64,000 nucleotides of DNA from CAZUSO01 sp964622775 (lineage in GTDB: Bacteria > Bacteroidota > Bacteroidia > Chitinophagales > Chitinophagaceae), in the NCBI GenBank assembly GCA_964622775.1, contig CAZUSO010000008.1, positions 1 through 64,000 on the forward strand, written 5' to 3'. Under the pieces are notes generated by a model. The model ran no database searches. It saw nothing but the letters and a program-made list of their open reading frames with translations, and was not told the DNA's origin. Position numbers and translations under genes: made by a program. Of the stretch, positions 16,714-23,869 are shown piece after piece (position 1 is the first letter of the stretch; each line of letters begins with the position of its first letter).

Positions 16714-17616
16714 TTACATCATCTTATTGCGCTTGAGCAAATAGCGGTACAATACCTGCTCCAACGGCTCCCGTATATCGCAGGCTACCAGGTCGATATG
16801 GTATTTATGACACTGATCTTCCAATTGCCTCCTGTAATCGTTGTACTTTTTTATGTACGACTCTTTTATATCGGTCGGATTGAGTTTCAGGCTTTCTCCC
16901 GTTTCCATGTCCACAAATTCATAAGGCCGGTTTTCAAAGGCAAACTCCCATTCTCTTGCACCTTCTCCAATATGAAACAAGATAACCTCGTGCTTATTGT
17001 AGCGAAGATGCTGTAATGCAGAAAACAGCGCATCCGCCTGTCCGGCCTGATCCGGCATATCGCTGAAAACCATTACCAGGGAACGTTTATGAATGCGTTC
17101 TGAAAGCTGATGCAATACTTCAGGCGTATTGGTATGTTTTTGCTGTGGACGGAGCTGCAACAATTGTTCCAGATGATTGACGAGGCGACGAAAGTGAAGC
17201 TGACCGGAATGCGCCGGGGTCAGCTCGTAAAGCGTCTCATCAAAAAGCGCCAGGGAAAATGCGTCAAGCTGACGCTTCAGCAGCTCACATAACGCCGCAG
17301 CAGCCACACAGGAAAACTGCAACTTGTTGACGCCTTTTTCCGGAAACAGCATGGAGGAAGAAGTGTCTATGGCAATGCAACAACGCAGATTGGTCTCTTC
17401 CTCAAACCGCTTGATAAACATCTTATCACTCCGCCCGTATACCTTCCAGTCCACATGCTTCAGGTTATCTCCGGGATTATAAAGCCGGTGCTCCGCAAAT
17501 TCTACGGAGAATCCGTGAAAAGGACTTTTATGCAAGCCAATGATAAAACCTTCGACCACCTGGCGGGCTATCAGTTCCAGATTTTCAATAATATCATGTT
17601 GTTGAAGTGTAAGCAT
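16714..17616 (-). CDS. DUF58 domain protein
   Basis: The 300-residue protein shows the DUF58 hallmark EFAEHRLYNPGDNLKHVDW at about residues 39-57 followed by KMFIKRFEEETNL, then a VWA-like core (IAIDTSSSMLF at about 82-92, with DxSxS intact; VMVFSDMPD at about 181-189). Such proteins usually work with a MoxR ATPase and BatA-type membrane proteins; no moxR is adjacent here. Role unknown. A promoter box lies only 3 bp before the start codon, suggesting a leaderless message. Confidence 0.9.
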   Translation of the reverse strand: MLTLQQHDIIENLELIARQVVEGFIIGLHKSPFHGFSVEFAEHRLYNPGDNLKHVDWKVYGRSDKMFIKRFEEETNLRCCIAIDTSSSMLFPEKGVNKLQFSCVAAAALCELLKRQLDAFSLALFDETLYELTPAHSGQLHFRRLVNHLEQLLQLRPQQKHTNTPEVLHQLSERIHKRSLVMVFSDMPDQAGQADALFSALQHLRYNKHEVILFHIGEGAREWEFAFENRPYEFVDMETGESLKLNPTDIKESYIKKYNDYRRQLEDQCHKYHIDLVACDIREPLEQVLYRYLLKRNKMM

Positions 17617-17619
17617 GAG

Positions 17620-17628
17620 GTAAAGGTA
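17620..17628 (-). promoter_or_regulatory. DUF58 gene promoter -7 box
   Basis: TACCTTTAC on the minus strand, one change from TAnnTTTGC. Only 3 bp separate it from the ATG at 17616-17614, so the predicted +1 falls on or next to the start codon. Confidence 0.55.
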
Positions 17629-17661
17629 GCACGAAGATTTGTGTTTTAATCAGGGTAAAAA

Positions 17662-17694
17662 TTTTGTTTTTTTCAGGCGGAACTCTATCTTTGA
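17662..17694 (+). promoter_or_regulatory. promoter of the small lipoprotein gene
   Basis: TTTTG (17662-17666), a 19-bp spacer and TATCTTTGA (17686-17694) match the Bacteroidota promoter well. The start codon follows 34 bp downstream. Confidence 0.85.
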
Positions 17695-17728
17695 CCATTC
17701 TTAACAATGCAATAAACACCAAACCGGG

Positions 17729-17980
17729 ATGAAGAATACTTTACGCCTGTTTTCCGCAGTTGCGCTTTTATCCGCAGGATTAGCGTTCACCTCCTGTACC
17801 AGGGATTTCACCTGTCAGTGTACCATTACGTATAGCGGACAGCCCGGCCTTCCCGATCCGATCCTTAAGGAATACACCATCACAGACACCAAAAAGAATG
17901 CAGATCAAAAATGCTTAGATCATTCCGAGACTAATGAGATAAGCGGTATTACTACGGTAGAAGATTGTAAATTATGGTAA
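17729..17980 (+). CDS. small Cys-rich lipoprotein
   Basis: An 83-residue product with a signal peptide and a lipobox (LAFTSC, lipidated C23). The mature part has five further cysteines (CQC, KC, DC and the lipid Cys excluded), suggesting disulfides in the periplasm or on the outer membrane. Function unknown; no domain was recognised. It is transcribed alone from a strong promoter and is divergent from the DUF58 gene. Confidence 0.85.
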   Translation: MKNTLRLFSAVALLSAGLAFTSCTRDFTCQCTITYSGQPGLPDPILKEYTITDTKKNADQKCLDHSETNEISGITTVEDCKLW

Positions 17981-17996
17981 ATCTGTTGTAAAGATT

Positions 17997-18245
17997 TTAT
18001 TCTTCAACTGCCTCAATACCCTGTTTCTTAAGTCGCTCTAAGCTGTCTTTCATTGCCCTGACCTGTCCCGGCGTATGTCCTTGCCAAACCGTTATCTCTC
18101 CAACAACCCTGAGCGGGTGTACAGAACGGTATGATTTAGTGGGATTTTCCGGGATTTCTTTATCCGTCAAATTAGGATCACCCTCAATGGAATAATGTCA
18201 AAATAACTTCCACATTTTATTTGTGTTTTCCTTTCCGGAGTTCAT
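17997..18245 (-). pseudogene. small ORF interrupted by one in-frame UGA, coupled to the pentapeptide gene
   Basis: Starting at an ATG that overlaps the upstream stop as ATGA, the frame reads MNSGKENTNKMWKLF, UGA (18200-18198), then HYSIEGDPNLTDKEIPE... and ends ...LERLKKQGIEAVEE at 17997. Apart from the UGA the 82-residue frame is open and looks like a natural protein on both sides. The start/stop overlap argues that it belongs to the pentapeptide operon. A nonsense mutation (Trp or Arg codon to UGA), a sequencing error or readthrough are all possible. The family was not recognised; size and pairing would suit an immunity or accessory protein, which is inference. Confidence 0.65.
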
Positions 18246-18805
18246 TTTTCTATGTCAATATCATACTTGTTTAAAAGCCCGGGAACACCAAAAATTGAAA
18301 ACTTTGCTTTCTTAATCCGGTTGATTTCCGGGTCAATAGAATAATTATATGCAGTACGAAAATCAGCCTTTTCAAGAATAGTACGGTCAAAAACGGCTTG
18401 TGCCAGATTGCAGTTGTGAAACAACGAACCGGCCAGGTCACATTCTGAAAAATCCGTCTCCAACAACCGGGAATCTTTGAATAGAGTCTTTTTGATTTTT
18501 GTTTTGTAAAACGAAGTATGATCAAGCCGGCAGCCGTCAAACGAAAAGGATAGGCCAAATTCATTAGAGGTATCGAAGCGGAGCCCTAACATTTTGCAAT
18601 CTTTAAATGTCACGTCCCGGAATGTGGTCTTATTGAGTTTCGTCATGCTTAAATTGCAGCCGTTAAAAGTGCAGTCAATAAACTTAAATCCCGAAAGGTC
18701 GCCATCGGCAAGGTTGCCATTATTGAAAATACAGTTCTCATATTCGCCTTTCCTCAGCAAATCCGTCCTGTCAAAAGTTTCATCCTGTAGGTATGTTTCC
18801 TGCAT
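18242..18805 (-). CDS. pentapeptide-repeat protein
   Basis: The 187-residue protein is built of A(D/N)LxX-type repeats from about residue 20 to 150 (for example NLADGDLSGFKFIDCTF, NLSMTKLNKTTF, LLETDFSECDLAGSLFHNC), which fold as a right-handed quadrilateral helix. Some relatives (Qnr) mimic DNA and protect gyrase, but most are of unknown role, and nothing here shows resistance. No signal peptide is seen, so it is cytosolic. Its stop codon overlaps the start of the UGA-interrupted ORF downstream. Confidence 0.88.
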   Translation of the reverse strand: MQETYLQDETFDRTDLLRKGEYENCIFNNGNLADGDLSGFKFIDCTFNGCNLSMTKLNKTTFRDVTFKDCKMLGLRFDTSNEFGLSFSFDGCRLDHTSFYKTKIKKTLFKDSRLLETDFSECDLAGSLFHNCNLAQAVFDRTILEKADFRTAYNYSIDPEINRIKKAKFSIFGVPGLLNKYDIDIEK

Positions 18806-18832
18806 TTGTATATCTTATTTTTAGGAATAGTA

Positions 18833-19038
18833 TTATGTTATTTTATCGGCCACATGCAAATTTTCTGCAAGAAAAACAATGGTGTCCGCAACCTTGTCCG
18901 AAGCAATCAAAAACGAATCATTTTCGGGAGCAATACAGGAGTATAGCCATTTCCAATTTACTTTAGTGGCTGATGGCGGAATACCAACAGGATAAACAGT
19001 ATCAGGATAACGGACCAACAATATTTTAAACGATTCAT
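18833..19038 (-). pseudogene. probable frameshifted small membrane-anchored or exported protein
   Basis: From the ATG at 19038 one frame reads MNRLKYCWSVILILFILLVF, a signal-anchor-like segment, then stops after ...RHQPLK. A second frame takes over with PPSATKVNWKWLYSCIAPEN... and ends LHVADKIT at 18833. Joined by a single-base shift near 18960-18990 the two give a sensible protein of about 67 residues with an N-terminal membrane segment. It is read toward the pentapeptide gene. The family was not recognised. Confidence 0.45.
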
Positions 19039-19226
19039 ACTATCAAACCGATTTAGAACAATCCTGCCGCAAAATATAAATTTATTTGGTGACAAGGTAA
19101 AAAGCGGGGTGTATTTCAAATTATCGCGAACGATTATCTTTCTGTTATCATAGCTCGAAACTTATTGCTTTTAAGAAGTCAGAAGGACTTATTAAAAGTG
19201 TCAATCCTGTATTAATCTTGTAGCCT

Positions 19227-19256
19227 TAATGCTTTTGTGACAATTTGGGATGCACC
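19227..19256 (+). repeat. dispersed motif, copy C
   Basis: TAATGC, a 6-nt insertion (ttttgt), then GACAATTTGGGAT and GCACC. Copies A and B have the same two blocks without the insertion and lie on the opposite strand. The surrounding 19039-19499 stretch has no supported gene. Confidence 0.45.
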
Positions 19257-19499
19257 TTTTGGGTGATATGTTATATTGTTCAGCAGGTAAAACTGTGCTA
19301 TGAAAAATTTTGGCAGGAAAATAAATGCACAAAACCGTCTTTCACGGAGGTTAGGATTACCGTTTCCCATTTTGTTGCTGGTGAAAACACCACGGCGCAA
19401 AACTGAAATGCGCCCAAAAAGCGATTGAAAATGGCTTTGGCAAATGGAAAACCGAAGGGGTATGTTTGACTTCAAGCCGCTCTTGCATGAAGTCGCTCC

Positions 19500-19835
19500 T
19501 TAGCAATTACCTTTCTTCAGTTCAGTAGCAACAGGACTGTCCTTCACTTCAGGATGGTCAGGTTCCGGCGTTGCCGTTGTTATTCGGGACAGGAACCATA
19601 TCGTCCCTTTTCTTTTCCAGACTTTCGTCGCCCAGATTATCCCCGTAACAAATCCTGCCGCCGCAACAAAGATTCCTAAAACAAGTCGTGTCGTTATCGG
19701 ATGAGAAAAATAAATGAAGGCACCAATTCCCAGCCCGATTAAAACCGGGGAAGCTACTATACGTAACCAACCCATTACTTCGGTTATCAACTCAAAAAGC
19801 GAGCGTATTTTTCTGTCCCGTTTATTCCTATCCAT
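19500..19835 (-). CDS. small membrane protein of unknown function
   Basis: A 111-residue product with two hydrophobic segments (about 26-46, IVASPVLIGLGIGAFIYF, and 51-70, LVLGIFVAAAGFVTGIIWA) between a basic N terminus (MDRNKRDRKIRSLF) and a hydrophilic C terminus containing SPVATELKKGNC. The basic N terminus predicts that both ends are cytoplasmic. No family was recognised. It is followed 69 bp downstream on the same strand by nothing but the decayed patch. Confidence 0.7.
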   Translation of the reverse strand: MDRNKRDRKIRSLFELITEVMGWLRIVASPVLIGLGIGAFIYFSHPITTRLVLGIFVAAAGFVTGIIWATKVWKRKGTIWFLSRITTATPEPDHPEVKDSPVATELKKGNC

Positions 19836-19903
19836 GTTGCATCGTTTATTTACAATTTAGGCCAAAAAACTAAAACCAATACCTGCTCAGGATGGTTATT
19901 ATC

Positions 19904-22900
19904 CTATCTGACAACTTCGAATTTCCGGGTTACATATCCCTTATCAGTCTTTATCCGAACGGAATAAAGCCCGCTGGTAAATCCGGACAGGTCAATCTGG
20001 TGTACCATGCTGTTTTGTGCCTTTTGCCGATAGACAGTCTGACCTAATACATTGGTTACAACCAGTTCTTCCATACGAAGATTCCCGTTATTTTCAATTG
20101 TTACTATATCTTTAGCCGGATTCGGATAGACCTTCAGCAGGGCATCATCAACAGTAATATCATTAATGCCGACAATGTGTACAGAGGTCGTGTAAACAAT
20201 CAGTCCGCAATAGGAAGTGCCCAGGGTAAGGGTTACCTGATAGCTGCCCGGACTTGTATAAGTGTGCGTTGGACTGATCGTATGGCTCAGTGGTGTCCCG
20301 TCGCCGAAGTCCCAGGTATATTCTTCAATGCTGCCCTGAGGATTAAAAGCCTGAAAACTGAAGGTATAAAGACTAATATTGTCAATCAGGATAGCGTCAA
20401 TCGTCGGCATTTCGCCACTGACCGTCACATTAATCGTATCCATGATGGTACAGCCTAATGCATTAGTAACAATAACTACATAGCTGCCGGTTTCATTAAC
20501 TTCTATGACCGGTTCTGTTTCACCCGTATTCCAGTAATAGGAAGTTCCATCATCTCCGGCATCCAATTCGAGGGTAACCCCGTTACAAATAATTGTATCG
20601 GAAGGCCCGATATTGACTACCGGAGCTAACAGGATTTGCTTATGGGTGGTATCAGAGGAGAAGCAGCCAAACTCATTGGTAACGGTTACAAAATAAGTAC
20701 CGGACTGCGTAACGGTTCTGGTTTGCTGCGAACTTCCGTCATCCCATAAAAAAGTGCTCCCGGCATTGCCGGCGTCCAGCGTGATGGATTGATTAGCATC
20801 ACCGCACATGGACTCATCCGGCCCCAGATCCACTACGGGTGTATCACGAATATGGGCAACTACCGGTTGACGCTCAGATTCGCAACCCGATATATTGATA
20901 TAAAAATGCGGACGAGCAGACTGACTGGTAGTTCCTGAAGGATTGGAGCAGATGGTTTCAACCGGTGTATTATCTGAATAATTGTAACGGTGAGCAATAA
21001 ACGGGGTATTGTTGTAATGGACCGAAACGCTTGTTCCACCGTATGTTTCATTGCTAAAACAGGTTTGTATCACTACATTGGAAACGCCATCCCAAATGAA
21101 AGGCACATCAAATACAAACATATTTACGCCATTCACTAACGATATGCCGGAGGGAGCCATTACTTCGGAAACCGGCTGATATGCGGACATGTCGCTTGCG
21201 GTAGTGCTACCCATGGAAATGGAAAAATTATTATAGACTGTGGTGGGTGATGCAGTAGTCACATAAACGCCTATCTGGTTAATGCTTCCTGCCGGAACAC
21301 CCAAAGCCTGTAGTTCACTGGCCAGGATCAGGTATTGATGCTTATATCCCCCCCATACATAATAAAACGGACTTACCGCATCGGTAGATGCTGATGTACC
21401 GGTTCCGACAAAAGTATCGATTGCGGGCGAAGCGCCTGCAGAAGCATAGTAAGTGGTCGTATTCGTTAATAATGGGGTTGTAAAGGCATTTCCCTGTCCG
21501 ATTGGTGCGCCACCGGCGGAGTTTTCATACCAGAAAATAGTACCTGAGCTCACCGTTCCGGAAAGCGTTACCTCACCCGGTCCGCAATGCTGGCCGTCCG
21601 TAAAGTCCGGAGTGGCGGGTACGACAGCCTCTACATAGGTAGCATCGGTAGTAAGCACAGGCGCTCCGTTACACAAAATCTGACAATGATACCATCCCGA
21701 ATTACTGGTGTTATAAGTTAATTCCGGGCTTATGGATGCCGTGCCGATATTGGTATAACCACCGGTTTCGGTGGCGGATGTCTGCCATTGGTAAGTAATC
21801 CCTGTGGCTACAGGCATTGGTGTGTCGATATTTAAATGAATATCTCCACTGATACATAAGTTCTGGGGCGCAGCAGTTGCATGTGCAGCAGTCGGGAAGG
21901 TAACGCCGCTACAGTCCGGCATGGGAATGATATTGATATAATAATCCAGCCCCTCTCCCCAGGTAGAATTGGACGGCCCGCAGGGTTGTGTGGCACTTGG
22001 TTGTGAATCATCCGCTCCGCGAATACGCATACGGGTTTGGCCGGTAAGTGCAGTAACAGGCACCAGCACGGAAACCAGGGCCGTTCCACCCCCACCTGCA
22101 TTGATGCCGGTAGTAAAAAATTCCGTTGTTTCGAAAGAGCCGCTATGGTCAAAATCAACCCACACACCGCTATACTGACTTCCATCACCTCCAAAAGAAA
22201 TGCTTACCATATTACTTTCCCCCTGATAGAAATCGGGAATAGCATTTTGTACGGATGTTCTGTCAAAATAAAAAGGTGCAGTATTGGTAGGCGGATTGTC
22301 ATTTAAGGTGCCGACACTGACATTTGTAATCATATCATTAGCGCTTCCATTAACGTAGGTCGGAACACAGTAGCAATCCATCCAGTTATTAATGCCCACC
22401 GATACCGTGGTGGAAGTGGCTGTCATTGCGACATTTGTACAGGTAATTTCGCAATAATACTCCATCGCTTCGGTGATGGTGGTGGAATAAGATAATGATG
22501 TAGCGCCGCTGATTGCGGTAAAATTTCCCATACCGGCAGGGCTGCTGTACCATTGATAGGTGATCCCTGCACCTAATGTAGCTCCTGTTACAGAAAGCGT
22601 GAATGGCGTAGTGGGACAAGCATTCGTAACACTTGATGTGGCTGTTCCGCCCAATGGCATACCATCGCAGGGCGTAGCAGGCATCCAGCCAATACATCCG
22701 GGCCATCCTCTCGGATAGTTAACCGGGGTACTACTGGGATTAACCTGTCCTCCGCCCCAGCCAATATTGTCACCGGTCTGTAGTATGACACCGTTGGATT
22801 CGAAACTATTTACTCCCGCACCTGCGGTTAGTGTTTCATAAGGTATAGTTACAGTAGCAGACAGTGCAAAGCCGAAAGTGCTGCCTCCGGGGATAACTAA

Positions 22901-23275
22901 GGTCATACCGGAGATAACTGTTTGAGGGCTGGGGCCTGTAGTCAGATTAACGGTAGCCGATCCGGCAATCTGCCACCCGTTCTGCCCATCGCCTATCGCC
23001 CCCTGTGTCCAGGTGCCGCCGCTGGAATTGATCGGCGTAGTATTATAGTAGAGCGTGAAAGTAATGCTTCCACTGTTATCGATCAGCGTACTGACATCGG
23101 TGAGTACGATGGCGTCCGAATTGGTATTGGAAACATTAAATGTAATTAACCCGTTACCATTATTATTGATATGATCAGTGCAATTGGGTTGTCCGAATGT
23201 AAGCCAGGAAAGCAGTACCAAAGGGACAGCCAAGGTCAGATGCCTGAGAAAGGGATTGTATATATGTATGGTCAT
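19904..23275 (-). CDS. large secreted T9SS cargo with Ig-like, GEVED and PKD domains
   Basis: A 1123-residue protein with a signal peptide (ends LLSWLTFG-QPN), Ig-like/SPRY-type regions, a GEVED-type domain (about 370-450: GVWVDFDHSGSFE ... GEGLDYYINI), further Ig-like segments (CGPGEVTLSGTVSSG), two DLGPD/NIGPSD cohesin-like repeats (about 830-960), a PKD domain (EYTWDFGDGTP ... TSPGSYQVTLTL) and a C-terminal type A sorting domain (VYPNPAKDIVTIEN ... FTSGLYSVRIKTDKG). It is exported by the type IX system and attached to or released from the surface. No catalytic domain was seen, so an adhesive or structural role is likely. Confidence 0.9.
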   Translation of the reverse strand: MTIHIYNPFLRHLTLAVPLVLLSWLTFGQPNCTDHINNNGNGLITFNVSNTNSDAIVLTDVSTLIDNSGSITFTLYYNTTPINSSGGTWTQGAIGDGQNGWQIAGSATVNLTTGPSPQTVISGMTLVIPGGSTFGFALSATVTIPYETLTAGAGVNSFESNGVILQTGDNIGWGGGQVNPSSTPVNYPRGWPGCIGWMPATPCDGMPLGGTATSSVTNACPTTPFTLSVTGATLGAGITYQWYSSPAGMGNFTAISGATSLSYSTTITEAMEYYCEITCTNVAMTATSTTVSVGINNWMDCYCVPTYVNGSANDMITNVSVGTLNDNPPTNTAPFYFDRTSVQNAIPDFYQGESNMVSISFGGDGSQYSGVWVDFDHSGSFETTEFFTTGINAGGGGTALVSVLVPVTALTGQTRMRIRGADDSQPSATQPCGPSNSTWGEGLDYYINIIPMPDCSGVTFPTAAHATAAPQNLCISGDIHLNIDTPMPVATGITYQWQTSATETGGYTNIGTASISPELTYNTSNSGWYHCQILCNGAPVLTTDATYVEAVVPATPDFTDGQHCGPGEVTLSGTVSSGTIFWYENSAGGAPIGQGNAFTTPLLTNTTTYYASAGASPAIDTFVGTGTSASTDAVSPFYYVWGGYKHQYLILASELQALGVPAGSINQIGVYVTTASPTTVYNNFSISMGSTTASDMSAYQPVSEVMAPSGISLVNGVNMFVFDVPFIWDGVSNVVIQTCFSNETYGGTSVSVHYNNTPFIAHRYNYSDNTPVETICSNPSGTTSQSARPHFYINISGCESERQPVVAHIRDTPVVDLGPDESMCGDANQSITLDAGNAGSTFLWDDGSSQQTRTVTQSGTYFVTVTNEFGCFSSDTTHKQILLAPVVNIGPSDTIICNGVTLELDAGDDGTSYYWNTGETEPVIEVNETGSYVVIVTNALGCTIMDTINVTVSGEMPTIDAILIDNISLYTFSFQAFNPQGSIEEYTWDFGDGTPLSHTISPTHTYTSPGSYQVTLTLGTSYCGLIVYTTSVHIVGINDITVDDALLKVYPNPAKDIVTIENNGNLRMEELVVTNVLGQTVYRQKAQNSMVHQIDLSGFTSGLYSVRIKTDKGYVTRKFEVVR

Positions 23276-23312
23276 AATCCTTTTTAATAAGAAATAATTA
23301 ATTATCGATAAG

Positions 23313-23321
23313 ACAAATTTA
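23313..23321 (-). promoter_or_regulatory. -7 box upstream of the T9SS cargo gene
   Basis: TAAATTTGT on the minus strand, matching TAnnTTTG, 37 bp before the start codon at 23275. The AT-rich context makes chance matches easier. Confidence 0.5.
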
Positions 23322-23834
23322 AAATTTTTTATCCCCTTAAAAAATTAAATTTGATTTTTTTAACAAGCAACCGCAGATACGGCTTTGTAAAATTATATTG
23401 AATGTCAGAAATTCGATTGTACACAGTACCTGGGTCAATCCTAAATTGTCGCATTACCGCGGGGCAATCCCGGAATATGTATGACCTCGACTCGTTTGCT
23501 ATGGTGCCAATATGCTACGTGGAGGACTAACACCAAACGCATGACATCATGGGAGTCTTTAGAAGCTTCTCTTTTATTCATGGGAAATGACACGGAATAA
23601 ATGTACTGTTGCCTGAATCGGGTATGTTAGAAAACTTATCGTTGGCATGAACGAAGCAACCTCAAAAAACAACAATGTAAAAAGAAATTGCTTCATGATG
23701 ATCAAACGATTAGGCGAGTGCTTCAAGCGTTCGCAATGATGCCACATTTTTTGTCATACAGGCAGCCTCGCAGGTGCGGTAATGGGGGATGCACCCCAGT
23801 ACTTTATCATTGAAAATAAGTACCGCATTTTTCG
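23322..23834. other. intergenic region of about 510 bp without a supported gene
   Basis: Lies between the divergent cargo gene and gyrA. Short frames in all directions lack protein character. It contains dispersed motif copy B (23438-23456) and a GC-rich inverted repeat near 23778-23796 (GGGG/CCCC around GATGCA). It may hold remnants of a lost element. Confidence 0.45.
23438..23456 (-). repeat. dispersed motif, copy B
   Basis: TAATGCGACAATTTAGGAT on the minus strand, 18 of 19 identical to copy A at 10682-10700. It lies about 160 bp upstream of the large cargo gene and faces copy C across 4.2 kb. Confidence 0.55.
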
Positions 23835-23843
23835 TATATTTGC
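23835..23843 (+). promoter_or_regulatory. gyrA promoter -7 box
   Basis: TATATTTGC matches TAnnTTTGC; a TTG sits 22 bp upstream at 23810-23812. The start codon follows 26 bp downstream. Confidence 0.75.
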
Positions 23844-23869
23844 ACACCTCAAAATTTTAATTTTCCACA

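Noticed and set aside
18242..18805. Quinolone resistance (Qnr) call for the pentapeptide protein
   Set aside because: The repeat alone does not show gyrase protection, and the loops that define Qnr were not recognised.
19212..19475. 87-codon minus-strand frame
   Set aside because: No domain, no start context, and it crosses the dispersed motif; likely chance in a decayed patch.
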